Origin: Terribium retamae
GTDB lineage: Bacteria; Pseudomonadota; Alphaproteobacteria; Rhizobiales; Rhizobiaceae
Assembly (NCBI RefSeq): GCF_022347545.1
Contig: NZ_JAKREW010000025.1
Span: 20,048 to 84,047, forward strand
Reading direction: 5' to 3'
DNA length: 64,000 nt
Part shown: piece after piece, positions 45,320-55,370 of the stretch
How the letters are laid out: every line of letters starts with the position of its first letter
Position numbering within the stretch: the stretch's first letter is position 1
The notes under the pieces: model-generated
Seen by the model: only the letters and a program-made list of their open reading frames with translations
What the model was told of the DNA's origin: nothing
The model's database searches: none
Position numbers and translations under genes: made by a program

Positions 45320-46768
45320 ATGAAGCTTAGAGATTTAGCCGGTATCCTGCCTGTCGAGGCTTCCTCCGACATCGCGGTGACCGGCGTCACGTCGGATTCC
45401 CGGCAGGTGCAGCCCGGTGATCTGTTCTTTGCCCTTTCGGGGACCAAGACGGACGGTGCGGCTTATGCGACTGAAGCGGCAAATCGCGGCGCAAGCGCCG
45501 TTGTTGTCGCAAAGGGCGCCCAAATTCCCGGCGTCGATATTCCCGTTCTTTTCGCCAACGATCCCCGTCATGCGCTTGCGCTCGCAGCCGCGCGCTTCTT
45601 CGGCCGTCAGCCGCGGACCATGGTCGCCGTGACAGGTACCAGCGGCAAGACCTCGGTTGCCGCCTTCACACGCCAAATCTGGGAACACGCCGGCTTCGCG
45701 GCTGCGTCTATCGGCACCACCGGTGTGGTTGCGCCCGGACGCAACGAATATGGCTCATTGACGACACCGGACCCGGTTGCGCTGCATCGGCTGCTCAAGG
45801 AACTCGCCGACGCCGGCGTGACGCACGCTTCAATGGAAGCCTCCAGTCACGGCCTCGATCAGCGCCGCCTGGACGGTGTCGAGTTGGCCGCAGGCGCCTT
45901 CACCAATCTCGGTCGCGACCACATGGATTATCACCCGACGGTCGAGGAGTATCATCAGGCCAAGCTGCGCCTGTTCGATACGCTGCTGCCGAAGGGTGCT
46001 CCGGCTGTGATCTTCGCCGACGATCCGTGGTCCGAACCGACCATCGCGGCTGCGCGGGCAGCGGGGCTTTCCGTTTTGACCGTTGGACGGCACGGTACGT
46101 TCCTGGAGCTCAAGCGCGTTGAGCACGAGCGTCACCGCCAGCGCGCTGAAATCATGGCCGACGGTATCATCTACGAGATCGACCTGCCGCTGGCTGGAGA
46201 TTTCCAGATCTACAATGCGCTGGTTTCAGCAGGCCTCGCCATCGCCACCGGCACGCCTGCGGCCAAAGCCTTGCCGGCACTGGAAAAACTGAAGGGCGCG
46301 CCGGGCCGTCTCGATCTCGTTGGTACGACCACCGCCGGCGCTCCGGTTTATGTCGATTATGCCCATAAGCCCGATGCGTTGGAGAATGTGCTTGCCTCCG
46401 TGCGTCCCTTTACCACCGGCCGTGTACTGGTGGTGTTCGGCTGCGGTGGCGATCGCGACCGCGGCAAACGGCCGATCATGGGCGAAATCGCCACGCGTCT
46501 TGCCGATATCGTCATCGTCACCGATGACAACCCGCGTTCGGAAGTGCCCGAGGAAATCCGCGCCGCCATTCTGGCCGCTGCGCCGGGCGCCATAGAGATC
46601 GGGGACCGTCGCCAGGCAATCCACGAAGCGGTTGCCATGCTTCACGCCGGCGACACGCTGATCGTTGCCGGCAAGGGCCATGAGGAAGGCCAGACGATCG
46701 GCACGCAGACCTTGCCGTTCTCTGACCATGAGGAAGTACGCGTTGCGCTCAGGGAGCGTGCCGCATGA
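45320..46768 (+). CDS. murE: UDP-MurNAc-L-Ala-D-Glu:meso-diaminopimelate ligase MurE
   Basis: ATP-dependent amide ligase of 482 residues that adds meso-diaminopimelate to the stem peptide. ATP loop VAVTGTSGKTSV near residues 103-113, the Mur ligase central-domain segment GSLTTPDPVALHRL, the carbamylated-lysine region YHQAKLRLFD, and the DNPRSE motif near residue 405 that selects diaminopimelate over lysine. ATG at 45320 is the start, with GGGGA shortly before; the frame is open upstream to 45263. The stop overlaps murF as ATGA. Confidence 0.95.
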   Translation: MKLRDLAGILPVEASSDIAVTGVTSDSRQVQPGDLFFALSGTKTDGAAYATEAANRGASAVVVAKGAQIPGVDIPVLFANDPRHALALAAARFFGRQPRTMVAVTGTSGKTSVAAFTRQIWEHAGFAAASIGTTGVVAPGRNEYGSLTTPDPVALHRLLKELADAGVTHASMEASSHGLDQRRLDGVELAAGAFTNLGRDHMDYHPTVEEYHQAKLRLFDTLLPKGAPAVIFADDPWSEPTIAAARAAGLSVLTVGRHGTFLELKRVEHERHRQRAEIMADGIIYEIDLPLAGDFQIYNALVSAGLAIATGTPAAKALPALEKLKGAPGRLDLVGTTTAGAPVYVDYAHKPDALENVLASVRPFTTGRVLVVFGCGGDRDRGKRPIMGEIATRLADIVIVTDDNPRSEVPEEIRAAILAAAPGAIEIGDRRQAIHEAVAMLHAGDTLIVAGKGHEEGQTIGTQTLPFSDHEEVRVALRERAA

Positions 46769-48195
46769 GTCATCTCTGGACAGCTGACGCCCTGGTCGCA
46801 GCCGTTGCCGGCCGCCCGATCGGCAACATGCCTGAAGGCATCAGTGGGATTTCCATCGACAGCCGTACCTTGCAACCTGGCGAAGCCTTTTTCGCCATCA
46901 AGGGCGAGGCGATGGACGGGCACGATTTCGCCACCGCCGCAATCAAGGCCGGCGCCGGCGTGCTGATCATAGCCGAAGGCAAGCTACCGGCGCTCGGCCG
47001 GCTGACAGCACCGATGATCGTCGTGCCGGATGTGCTCGTCGCGCTGGAAAAACTCGCCATCGCTTCGCGTATGCGGTCCCGCGCCAGGATCATCGCGGTA
47101 ACCGGATCGGTCGGCAAGACCTCCACCAAGGAGGCGTTGCGTCATGTGCTGTCGGCGGTGGGCAGGGTCCATGCTTCAGCTGCCTCGTTCAACAACCACT
47201 GGGGCGTGCCGCTGACGTTGGCGCGTATGCCGCAGGATACCGACTACGGCGTGTTCGAAATCGGCATGAACCATCCGGACGAGATCCGTCCGCTCGTGAA
47301 GATGGTGCGCCCGCATGTCGCCATCATCACGGTGATCGCCGCCGCACATCTCGGCTTCTTCCGCAATCTCGATGAAATCGCCAAAGCGAAGGCGGAAATC
47401 TTCGAAGGCCTGGAACCGGAAGGCGCCGCTCTGCTCAATCGCGACGACCCGCGCTCTACACTGCTCGCCAAGATGGCTCGGCAGGCCGGCGTCGCCCATG
47501 TCTTCGGCTTTGGCGAAGCGCAGCGTTCGACCTACCGCATGATCGATTGCGTTGTGGAAGCCGACCATTCGATCATCACCGCCAAGATCGCCGGCAAGGA
47601 GCTGGTCGTGCGGGTCGGCGCGCCCGGCCGTCATATGGCGCAGAATGCGCTGGCGGTCCTGGGTGCCGCCCATCTCGTGGGGGCCGAGGTGACGCGAGTG
47701 GCGGAAGCCTTGGCCGATCTGTCTGCCGCACCAGGCCGCGGCGCACGCCATATGCTTTCGCTTTCGGATGGTCCATTCACGCTCATCGACGAGAGTTATA
47801 ACGCCAATCCCGCCTCGATGAGGGCGGCGTTGACTCTGCTCAGGGACACACCGGTGGCCGAAGGAGGGCGTCGTGTCGCCGTGCTCGGCGACATGCTGGA
47901 ACTCGGAGCGCAGTCGCAGAAGCTGCATGCGGGACTGGCCGAGATGGTGACGGAATCGCATGCCGACATGGTGCTCCTGGCGGGCCCCGAAATGCAGGCC
48001 CTGGCCGATGCGCTGCCGGAGGGCACCAACGTCACCTATCAGGCGACGACCGAGGCGCTGAAACCTTTGCTGCTCGGCGCTTTGCGGCCCGGCGACGTGG
48101 TGATGGTGAAGTCGTCGAAAGGCATCGGCTTCGCCAAGCTGGTCGACACGCTGCTCAAGACATTTCCGGCGTATCCCGCCGAAACTGCAATTTGA
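46765..48195 (+). CDS. murF: UDP-MurNAc-tripeptide:D-Ala-D-Ala ligase MurF
   Basis: ATP-dependent ligase of 476 residues that attaches D-Ala-D-Ala to the tripeptide, completing the stem. ATP loop IAVTGSVGKTSTKEALRH near residues 110-125; HASAASFNNHWGVPLTLARM, FEIGMNHPDEIRPLVKM and LIDESYNANPASMRAAL are MurF hallmarks. D-Ala-D-Ala for this step would come from Ddl at the far side of the interruption. The ATG overlaps the murE stop. Confidence 0.95.
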   Translation: MSHLWTADALVAAVAGRPIGNMPEGISGISIDSRTLQPGEAFFAIKGEAMDGHDFATAAIKAGAGVLIIAEGKLPALGRLTAPMIVVPDVLVALEKLAIASRMRSRARIIAVTGSVGKTSTKEALRHVLSAVGRVHASAASFNNHWGVPLTLARMPQDTDYGVFEIGMNHPDEIRPLVKMVRPHVAIITVIAAAHLGFFRNLDEIAKAKAEIFEGLEPEGAALLNRDDPRSTLLAKMARQAGVAHVFGFGEAQRSTYRMIDCVVEADHSIITAKIAGKELVVRVGAPGRHMAQNALAVLGAAHLVGAEVTRVAEALADLSAAPGRGARHMLSLSDGPFTLIDESYNANPASMRAALTLLRDTPVAEGGRRVAVLGDMLELGAQSQKLHAGLAEMVTESHADMVLLAGPEMQALADALPEGTNVTYQATTEALKPLLLGALRPGDVVMVKSSKGIGFAKLVDTLLKTFPAYPAETAI

Positions 48196-48217
48196 AGGGT
48201 CCGGGGGACGAAAACGG

Positions 48218-49300
48218 ATGTTCTGGCTTCTCGTCGACTTTGCCGACCACGTCGCGGTCTTCAATGTCTTCCGCTATATCACCTTTCGCACGGGTGGCGC
48301 ACTGATCACCGCGGCCTTGATCGTCTTCATCTTCGGCCCGACGATCATCAATTCGCTGCGTGTGCGTCAGGGCAAGGGGCAGCCGATCCGCGCCGACGGC
48401 CCGCAGACGCACTTCAAGAAGGCGGGCACGCCGACCATGGGCGGTTTGATGATCCTGACCGGCATCATCGGATCGTCGCTCCTGTGGGCCAATCTCACGA
48501 GCATCTATGTGTGGGTGGTGCTGTTCGTGACGCTGGGCTTCGGCGCTATCGGTTTTTACGACGACTATCTGAAAGTCACCAAGCAGTCGCATCTCGGCTT
48601 TTCCGGCAAGGCCCGGCTGGCGTTGGAATTTGTCATCGCCGGCATCGCCGCCTGGATCATCATGCGCAGCGGTCAGCCACCATTCTCTTCCTCGCTGACC
48701 TTTCCATTCTTCAAGGAACTGATCATCAATCTGGGGTGGTTCTTCATTCCCTTCGCGGCCTTCGTGGTCGTGGGCGCGGGCAATGCGGTAAACCTGACCG
48801 ACGGACTCGACGGGCTTGCGATCGTTCCGATCATGATCGCTGCGGCTTCCTTCGGTGTCATCGCCTATCTGTCAGGTAATGCGGTGTTTGCCGAATATCT
48901 GCAGATCCATTTCGTGCCGGGCACAGGCGAACTGGCCGTAATCCTCGGCGCGGTCATTGGCGCCGGTCTCGGCTTCCTGTGGTTCAATGCACCGCCGGCG
49001 GCGATCTTCATGGGAGACACCGGGTCGCTGGCGCTGGGTGGCCTGATCGGAACCGTCGCGGTTGCCGTCAAGCACGAGTTCGTCATGGCCATTATCGGTG
49101 GCTTGTTCGTATTGGAGATCATGTCGGTGATCATCCAGGTCGGTTATTTCAAGATGACCGGCAAGCGCGTCTTCCTGATGGCGCCGATCCACCACCATTT
49201 CGAAAAGCTCGGCTGGACCGAGAGCCAGGTCGTCATCCGTTTCTGGATCGTTGCCGTCATGCTTGCGCTGATCGGCCTTTCCACCCTCAAGCTGCGATAG
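48218..49300 (+). CDS. mraY: Phospho-MurNAc-pentapeptide transferase MraY
   Basis: Integral membrane enzyme of 360 residues that transfers phospho-MurNAc-pentapeptide to undecaprenyl phosphate, making lipid I. Ten hydrophobic segments are expected. Motifs: QTHFKKAGTPTMGGLMI near residue 65, GFYDDYLKVTKQSHLGFSGKARL with the DD pair, NAVNLTDGLDGLAI, FMGDTGSLALGGLIG and APIHHHFEKLGWTESQVVIRFW. GGGGGAC precedes the ATG at 48218, 22 bp after murF. Confidence 0.95.
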   Translation: MFWLLVDFADHVAVFNVFRYITFRTGGALITAALIVFIFGPTIINSLRVRQGKGQPIRADGPQTHFKKAGTPTMGGLMILTGIIGSSLLWANLTSIYVWVVLFVTLGFGAIGFYDDYLKVTKQSHLGFSGKARLALEFVIAGIAAWIIMRSGQPPFSSSLTFPFFKELIINLGWFFIPFAAFVVVGAGNAVNLTDGLDGLAIVPIMIAAASFGVIAYLSGNAVFAEYLQIHFVPGTGELAVILGAVIGAGLGFLWFNAPPAAIFMGDTGSLALGGLIGTVAVAVKHEFVMAIIGGLFVLEIMSVIIQVGYFKMTGKRVFLMAPIHHHFEKLGWTESQVVIRFWIVAVMLALIGLSTLKLR

Positions 49301-49307
49301 GAACCGC

Positions 49308-50708
49308 ATGATCCCGGCCACGTCCTTCGCAGGTAAACGGGTTTCGCTGTTCGGGCTCGGCGGCTCGGGCATCGCCACGGCACGATCGCTGATCGAAGGC
49401 GGCGCCGAGGTTCTGGCATGGGACGACAATCCCGAAAGCGTGGCCAGGGCCAGCGAGCAGGGCGTTCCCACCAGCGACTTGCGCCAGGCTGACTGGGTGA
49501 CCTTGTCGGCTCTGGTGCTTTCGCCCGGTGTGCCGCTGACGCACCCCAAGCCGCATTGGGTTGTAGAGCTGGCGCGCGTTGCTGGTGTCGAGATCATCGG
49601 TGACGTCGAACTGTTTGTGCGTGAGCGCAATCGATCGCAAACGAACGCGCCTTTGATCGCCATCACGGGAACCAACGGCAAGTCGACGACGACAGCGCTA
49701 ACCGCGCATATTCTGAAGTCTGCGGGACGGGACACCCAGATGGGGGGCAACATAGGCCGTCCTGTCATGACGCTCGATCCACCCGCGAAAGAACGCTATT
49801 ATGTGGTCGAATGCTCATCGTACCAGATCGATCTCGCGCCTTCGGTCAACCCGACCGCAGGCGTCCTGCTCAACCTGACGCCAGATCATCTCGACCGACA
49901 CGGCACGGTGCAGCACTATGCCTCGATCAAGGAGCGTCTGGTCGCTGGCAGCGATACCGCGATCGTCGGCGTCGATGACAGCTTCTGCGTCCAGATCGCC
50001 GACCGGTTGGAACGCGCCGGCAAGGATGTCATCCGCATCTCCAAGCGACTGCCGCTGACCGACGGCTATTTCGCCGACGGAACCAATTTGATGGAGGCCG
50101 TGCACGGACGCTACAGCCGCATCGGTTTCCTGGAAGGCATCGGTTCGCTGCGCGGCCAGCACAATGCCCAGAACGCATTGGCTGCGGTCACGGCTTGCCT
50201 GAAGGTCGGGCTCGAACTCGGCGAAATCCAGTCCGGGCTGGAGAGCTTCCCAGGCCTTGCGCATCGCATGGAACAGGTCGGCCGCAAGGACCATGTGCTG
50301 TTCGTCAACGATTCCAAGGCGACCAATGCCGACGCAGCTGCACCGGCACTTTCCGCTTTTTCTCGCATTTACTGGATCGCCGGTGGCCTGCCCAAGGAAG
50401 GCGGCATCGAGCCGTTACGTGGCTTCTTCCCGCGGATCGCCAAGGCATACCTGATCGGCGAGGCCGCGCCTGCGTTTTCGGCGACGCTTGGCGAAGCGGT
50501 GCCATACGAGATCGCGGGCACCTTGGAAGCCGCCGTCGAGCGCGCCGCCGCAGAAGCGGCGAAAGACGAGAATGGCGAGGCTGTGGTGCTTCTGTCACCG
50601 GCCTGCGCCAGCTTCGACCAGTTCAAGAATTTCGAGGTGCGCGGCGAAGCCTTCAGGCAAGCCGTCGCTGCTATTGAAGGCGTGAAACCCATCGGAGGGG
50701 CACGATAA
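49308..50708 (+). CDS. murD: UDP-MurNAc-L-Ala:D-glutamate ligase MurD
   Basis: Cytoplasmic ligase of 466 residues that adds D-glutamate to UDP-MurNAc-L-alanine. N-terminal Rossmann-like GKRVSLFGLGGSGIATARSL, ATP loop ITGTNGKSTTTALTAHIL near residue 115, VVECSSYQIDLAP, LNLTPDHLDRHGTVQHYASIKERL, HRMEQVGRKDHVLFVNDSKATNADAAAPAL and a C-terminal VLLSPACASFDQFKNFEVRGEAFRQAV. TAGGAACC precedes the ATG. The TAA and the ftsW ATG overlap by one base. Confidence 0.95.
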   Translation: MIPATSFAGKRVSLFGLGGSGIATARSLIEGGAEVLAWDDNPESVARASEQGVPTSDLRQADWVTLSALVLSPGVPLTHPKPHWVVELARVAGVEIIGDVELFVRERNRSQTNAPLIAITGTNGKSTTTALTAHILKSAGRDTQMGGNIGRPVMTLDPPAKERYYVVECSSYQIDLAPSVNPTAGVLLNLTPDHLDRHGTVQHYASIKERLVAGSDTAIVGVDDSFCVQIADRLERAGKDVIRISKRLPLTDGYFADGTNLMEAVHGRYSRIGFLEGIGSLRGQHNAQNALAAVTACLKVGLELGEIQSGLESFPGLAHRMEQVGRKDHVLFVNDSKATNADAAAPALSAFSRIYWIAGGLPKEGGIEPLRGFFPRIAKAYLIGEAAPAFSATLGEAVPYEIAGTLEAAVERAAAEAAKDENGEAVVLLSPACASFDQFKNFEVRGEAFRQAVAAIEGVKPIGGAR

Positions 50709-51865
50709 TGGCCGCCAGTCGTCTCGACAAAAGCCCGGTTGCTACATGGTGGTGGACCGTCGACCGATGGTTCCTCGCGGCTTTCCTGCTCCTGATGGGA
50801 CTGGGCATTGTGCTTTCCTTTGCGGCGAGCCCCGCTGTGGCACAACGCATCGGCCTTGGTCCGTTCTATTTCGCCACGCGCCAGATCATCTTCACCGTAC
50901 CGGCGCTGTGCGTCATGTTGGGCGTTTCCTTCCTGGAACCCCGGCAAATCAGGCGCATGTCCATCGTGATGCTCTGCATCATGCTGGTGCTGATGGTGGC
51001 GGTTCTCTATGTCGGCGTGGAGGTGAAGGGCGCCCGGCGCTGGCTCTCTCTCGCCGGTGTTTCGATCCAGCCTTCCGAATTTCTCAAGCCGGCCTTCGTG
51101 ATCCTCTGCGCCTGGCTGTTTTCCGAGCACAAACGCCATCCCGACATTCCCGGCAACGTGCTGGCAATGATCCTGCTTGGTCTTGTCGTCGCCCTGCTCC
51201 TGGCGCAGCCCGACTTTGGCCAGACAATGCTGGTGACCGGCACCTGGGGCATCATGTTCTTCATGGCCGGGTTGTCGTGGTTGTGGATCGTCGTGCTCGG
51301 TGCGCTCGGTGCCACGGGCGTCTTCGCGGCCTATACATTGCTCCCGCACGTGGCCGGCCGTATCGACCGGTTCATCACCGGAGAGGGTGATACCTATCAG
51401 GTCGACATGGGCAAGGAAGCGTTGCTGAACGGCGGCTGGTTCGGCGTCGGCCCCGGCGAAGGGGTTGCCAAGCGCGCCATCCCGGACAGCCATGCCGACT
51501 TCGTGTTCTCTGTCGCCGGCGAGGAATACGGGCTGATCATGTGCTTCTTCATCATGACCATCTTCGCCTTCGTCGTCCTGCGCGGACTCAACACCGCATT
51601 GAAGGAGCATGACGATTTCACCCGCTATGCCATTGGCGGCCTGGTCACCATCTTCGGCCTGCAGTCGACCATCAACATGGCGGTGAACCTGCAACTGATG
51701 CCAGCAAAAGGAATGACGCTGCCTTTCATTTCCTATGGCGGCTCCTCGCAGATCGCGATCGCCATTTCGATGGGCATGGTGCTGGCGCTGACCCGCAAGA
51801 AGCCCGAGAAGCGCAAGACGATTGGTGGCTTGCAGGGCTATCAGCGCTTCCTGCCGGCGGAGTGA
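50708..51865 (+). CDS. ftsW: Septal peptidoglycan polymerase FtsW (SEDS)
   Basis: SEDS-family glycosyltransferase of 385 residues with about ten transmembrane helices; polymerises lipid II at the septum together with FtsI. Motifs: VEVKGARRWLSLAGVSIQPSEFLKPAFVI near residue 105, LLAQPDFGQTMLVTGTWG, NGGWFGVGPGEGVAKRAIPDSHADFVFSVAGEEYG and the C-terminal LQSTINMAVNLQLMPAKGMTLPFISYGGSS, all hallmarks of FtsW rather than RodA. It overlaps murD by one base. Confidence 0.95.
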   Translation: MAASRLDKSPVATWWWTVDRWFLAAFLLLMGLGIVLSFAASPAVAQRIGLGPFYFATRQIIFTVPALCVMLGVSFLEPRQIRRMSIVMLCIMLVLMVAVLYVGVEVKGARRWLSLAGVSIQPSEFLKPAFVILCAWLFSEHKRHPDIPGNVLAMILLGLVVALLLAQPDFGQTMLVTGTWGIMFFMAGLSWLWIVVLGALGATGVFAAYTLLPHVAGRIDRFITGEGDTYQVDMGKEALLNGGWFGVGPGEGVAKRAIPDSHADFVFSVAGEEYGLIMCFFIMTIFAFVVLRGLNTALKEHDDFTRYAIGGLVTIFGLQSTINMAVNLQLMPAKGMTLPFISYGGSSQIAIAISMGMVLALTRKKPEKRKTIGGLQGYQRFLPAE

Positions 51866-51877
51866 TCGGCGCAATAC

Positions 51878-53005
51878 ATGGCTAAAGGAACCATCCTACT
51901 CGCGGCCGGAGGTACCGGCGGGCATCTCTTTCCTGCGGAAGCGCTGGCGCACGAACTGATCGCCCGCGGTTGGGAGGTGCATCTCGCCACCGACGACCGC
52001 GCCTCGCGCTATTCCAACCATTTCCCCGCGAAGGAGGCGCATACGATCCGTTCTGCGACCTTCGGCTCCAAAAATCCGATCGCGCTGGCGGGTGCGATAT
52101 GGCGTATTTGGCAGGGCGTACGCCAGGCTTCGGCTGTCATCCAGCGGATCAAGCCGGCGGTCGTTGTAGGTTTCGGCGGCTATCCGACATTACCGCCATT
52201 ATACGCCGCCACGCGTCGTAAGGCGCCGACCCTCATTCACGAACAGAATGCCGTCATGGGGCGTGCCAATCGTGCGCTTGCCCCCAGGGTCGATGCCATC
52301 GCAGGCGGTTTCCTGCCGGAAGATACGAGTGCTGCCGGTGCCAAGACGGTGATCACCGGCAACCCGGTGCGACCTGCGGTGCTGGAAGCAGCCAATACTC
52401 CTTATGTCGCCTCTGCCGGTAGTGATCCGTTCCGGCTTCTGGTGTTCGGCGGCAGTCAGGGCGCGCAGTTCTTTTCCGACGCGTTGCCCGCCGCCATCGC
52501 CTTGCTGTCCGACTCTCAGAGAGCCCGCCTCGTCATCACCCAACAGGCGCGCGCGGACGACGTCGGCCGCGTCAAGGATGCCTACGCCAAATTGGGCATC
52601 GACGCGCAGGTCTCGCCGTTCTTCACGGATATGGCGCAGCGCATGGCTGCAGCTCATCTGGTGATTTCGCGCTCCGGCGCCTCGACGGTTTCCGAGGTTG
52701 CTGTCATAGGACGGCCGGCACTGCTTGTGCCTTATCCGCACGCGCTCGATCATGACCAGGCCGCAAATGCTGCCGCTCTTGCCGCTGCCGGCGGCGGGGA
52801 GGTTCATCCGCAATCGACATTGTCACCCGAGGTGATCGCTGGGCTGCTGCGTAGCGCGATGGAGGAACCCGAACGCCTCGCAACGATGGCGGCGGCGGCA
52901 AAGTCGGTTGGCCGCCCAAACGCGGCGCGGTTGCTCGCAGACCTCGCAGAGGCTATTGCGTCGGGCAAGACCGTAGAGGAATTCAGGAAGGAAGCCCGCG
53001 CATGA
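51878..53005 (+). CDS. murG: Lipid II synthase MurG
   Basis: Membrane-associated GT28 glycosyltransferase of 375 residues that adds GlcNAc from UDP-GlcNAc to lipid I. The N-terminal Gly-rich GGTGGHLFPAEALAHEL (about residue 11), GFGGYPTLPPLYAATRRKAPTLIHEQNAVMGRANR, and the UDP-binding VFGGSQGAQFFSDALP, SRSGASTVSEVAVIGRPALLVPYPHALDHDQAANAAAL. The ATG follows ftsW by 12 bases and the stop overlaps murC as ATGA. Confidence 0.95.
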   Translation: MAKGTILLAAGGTGGHLFPAEALAHELIARGWEVHLATDDRASRYSNHFPAKEAHTIRSATFGSKNPIALAGAIWRIWQGVRQASAVIQRIKPAVVVGFGGYPTLPPLYAATRRKAPTLIHEQNAVMGRANRALAPRVDAIAGGFLPEDTSAAGAKTVITGNPVRPAVLEAANTPYVASAGSDPFRLLVFGGSQGAQFFSDALPAAIALLSDSQRARLVITQQARADDVGRVKDAYAKLGIDAQVSPFFTDMAQRMAAAHLVISRSGASTVSEVAVIGRPALLVPYPHALDHDQAANAAALAAAGGGEVHPQSTLSPEVIAGLLRSAMEEPERLATMAAAAKSVGRPNAARLLADLAEAIASGKTVEEFRKEARA

Positions 53006-54408
53006 AGATGCCGCAGACGATTGGCCTTGTGCATTTCATCGGCATCGGCGGCATCGGTATGAGCGGCATTGCCGAGGTGCTGCACAATCTCGGCTACAAG
53101 GTGCAGGGTTCCGATCAGTCCGAAAGCGCCAATGTGCAGCGCCTGCGCGACAAGGGCATCGATTGCTTCGTTGGCCACAAGGCCGAGAACCTCGGCGAGG
53201 CCGAAGTCGTGGTCGTTTCGACCGCGATCAAGAAGGCCAACCCGGAACTGCGAGCCGCACGCGAAAAGAACCTGCCGATCGTGCGTCGCGCCGAAATGCT
53301 GGCTGAATTGATGCGCTTCCGCCAGGCCGTCGCGATCGGCGGCACGCATGGCAAGACCACCACGACCTCCATGGTGGCGACGCTGCTGGAAGCGGGTGGA
53401 CTGGATCCGACCGTCATCAATGGCGGCATCATCAATGCTTATGGCACCAATGCGCGCATGGGCGATGGCGAATGGATGGTCGTAGAGGCAGACGAAAGCG
53501 ACGGCACCTTCCTGAAATTGCCGGCCGACATCGCAGTGGTCACCAATATCGATCCCGAGCATCTCGACCACTATGGGTCGTTCGACAAGGTGCGTGAGGC
53601 TTTCCGTCAATTCGTCGAAAACGTGCCATTCTACGGATTTGGCGTGATGTGCACCGACCACCCGGAAGTCCAGGCTCTGGTCGGCCGCATCGAGGATCGC
53701 CGTGTCATAACCTACGGTGAGAACACCCAGGCCGATGTACGCTTCTCCGGCCATCGCATGGAAGGCGCTGCGTCCATTTTCGACGTGACCATCCGCAACC
53801 GCAAGGGCAGCGGCGAAACGGTGATTTCCGGCTTGCGCCTGCCGATGCCGGGCCGCCACAATGTTTCCAATGCCACGGCGGCAATCGCGGTTGCCAACGA
53901 ACTCGGCATTTCCGCCGAATCTATCAAGAAGGGCCTGTCTGGCTTCGGGGGCGTCAAGCGTCGCTTCACCCATACGGGCTCATGGAACGGCGTCGAGGTA
54001 TTTGACGACTACGGTCATCACCCCGTCGAGATCAAGGCGGTCCTCAAAGCTGCGCGCGACGCGACCAAGGGCAGGGTGATCGCGATCGCCCAACCGCACC
54101 GCTTCACGCGTCTGCATGATCTGTTCGACGAGTTCGCGTCCTGCTTCAACGATGCCGACACTGTTATGGTAGCCCCCGTCTATGCAGCGGGGGAGGACCC
54201 GATCGACGGTGCCTCGTCCGACGCGCTGGTGTTGCGGATCCGGTCGGGCGGGCATCGCGATGCGCGTTATATCGAGGAGCCGTCCGAGGTTGCGCCAATC
54301 GTGCGCAAGCTGGCGAAGCCAGGTGACTTCGTCGTTTTCCTCGGCGCCGGCAACATCACGCAATGGGCCTACGCTTTGCCGAAGGAACTTGCCGAGGTTG
54401 GGTCATGA
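53002..54408 (+). CDS. murC: UDP-MurNAc:L-alanine ligase MurC
   Basis: First stem-peptide ligase, 468 residues, cytoplasmic. N-terminal HFIGIGGIGMSGIAEVLHNLGYKVQGSD, ATP loop AIGGTHGKTTTTSMVATLL near residue 112, VEADESDGTFLKLPADIAVVTNIDPEHLDHYG, DDYGHHPVEIKAVLKAAR and AQPHRFTRLHDLFDEFASCF are MurC hallmarks. Translationally coupled on both sides, with ATGA overlaps to murG and to murB. Confidence 0.95.
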   Translation: MKMPQTIGLVHFIGIGGIGMSGIAEVLHNLGYKVQGSDQSESANVQRLRDKGIDCFVGHKAENLGEAEVVVVSTAIKKANPELRAAREKNLPIVRRAEMLAELMRFRQAVAIGGTHGKTTTTSMVATLLEAGGLDPTVINGGIINAYGTNARMGDGEWMVVEADESDGTFLKLPADIAVVTNIDPEHLDHYGSFDKVREAFRQFVENVPFYGFGVMCTDHPEVQALVGRIEDRRVITYGENTQADVRFSGHRMEGAASIFDVTIRNRKGSGETVISGLRLPMPGRHNVSNATAAIAVANELGISAESIKKGLSGFGGVKRRFTHTGSWNGVEVFDDYGHHPVEIKAVLKAARDATKGRVIAIAQPHRFTRLHDLFDEFASCFNDADTVMVAPVYAAGEDPIDGASSDALVLRIRSGGHRDARYIEEPSEVAPIVRKLAKPGDFVVFLGAGNITQWAYALPKELAEVGS

Positions 54409-55370
54409 CACGCGGCGCAGCGCTGCTGGAAAGACTGGGCGACAGGCTGAAAAGCTTGCGCGGGCGCATCACGCCCGATGCCGAGATGGACAAGATCACC
54501 TGGTTTCGTGCGGGCGGCCTGGCGGATGCGCTTTTCCAGCCTGCCGACGAGGAGGATCTTGCGGCCTTCCTTAAAGCGGTGCCGGAGGATGTTCCGCTTA
54601 CCATTGTCGGGGTGGGCTCCAATCTTCTGGTGCGGGACGGCGGCATAGAAGGTTTCGTGGTGAGGCTGTCGGCCAAGGGGTTTGGTGAAGCCGAAGTGGT
54701 TTCCTCGACGCAGATCCGCGCCGGCGCCGCCATCCCCGACAAGCGGGTGGCGGCAGTTGCGCTCGAAGCCGGCATCGGTGGTTTTCATTTTTATCATGGC
54801 ATTCCAGGCGCTATCGGCGGCGCGCTGCGCATGAACGCCGGTGCCAATGGGGTCGAGACCCGCGAGCGTGTGGTCGAGGTTAGGGCGCTCGACCGTCAAG
54901 GTGAGGTACATCTGCTGTCCAATGCCGACATGGGCTACGCCTATCGGCACTCTTCGGCGTCGGCGGAGCTGATCTTCACCTCGGCACTCTTCGAAGGCTT
55001 TCAGGAAGACAAGGCAGTCATCAAGGAAGCGATGGATGCCGTGCAGCACCACCGCGAAACGGTGCAGCCGATCCGCGAGAAGACCGGCGGTTCAACCTTC
55101 AAGAATCCGGAAGGCACTTCAGCCTGGAAGGAGATCGACAAGGCAGGCTGCCGTGGGCTCATGGTCGGCGGTGCACAGATGTCGCCTATGCACTGCAATT
55201 TCATGATCAACACCGGTACCGCGACCGGCTATGACCTCGAAAATCTCGGCGAGACCGTGCGAGCACGTGTGCTGGAGCATTCCGGTATCCGCCTGCACTG
55301 GGAAATCAAGCGCATCGGCAAGTTTCGACCAGGCCACGAAGTCCAGGAATTCCAAGGGCAACTACTGTAG
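54405..55370 (+). CDS. murB: UDP-N-acetylenolpyruvoylglucosamine reductase MurB
   Basis: FAD-dependent reductase of 321 residues that makes UDP-MurNAc, type II (short) form. FAD-binding VGVGSNLLVRDGGIEGFVVRLS near residue 68, GAAIPDKRVAAVALEAGIGGFHFYHGIPGAIGGALRMNAGANG, GYAYRHSS with the catalytic region, and PIREKTGGSTFKNPEG, then the conserved Glu in LENLGETVRARV. ATG at 54405 overlaps the murC stop. It is the last gene before the cluster is interrupted. Confidence 0.95.
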   Translation: MTRGAALLERLGDRLKSLRGRITPDAEMDKITWFRAGGLADALFQPADEEDLAAFLKAVPEDVPLTIVGVGSNLLVRDGGIEGFVVRLSAKGFGEAEVVSSTQIRAGAAIPDKRVAAVALEAGIGGFHFYHGIPGAIGGALRMNAGANGVETRERVVEVRALDRQGEVHLLSNADMGYAYRHSSASAELIFTSALFEGFQEDKAVIKEAMDAVQHHRETVQPIREKTGGSTFKNPEGTSAWKEIDKAGCRGLMVGGAQMSPMHCNFMINTGTATGYDLENLGETVRARVLEHSGIRLHWEIKRIGKFRPGHEVQEFQGQLL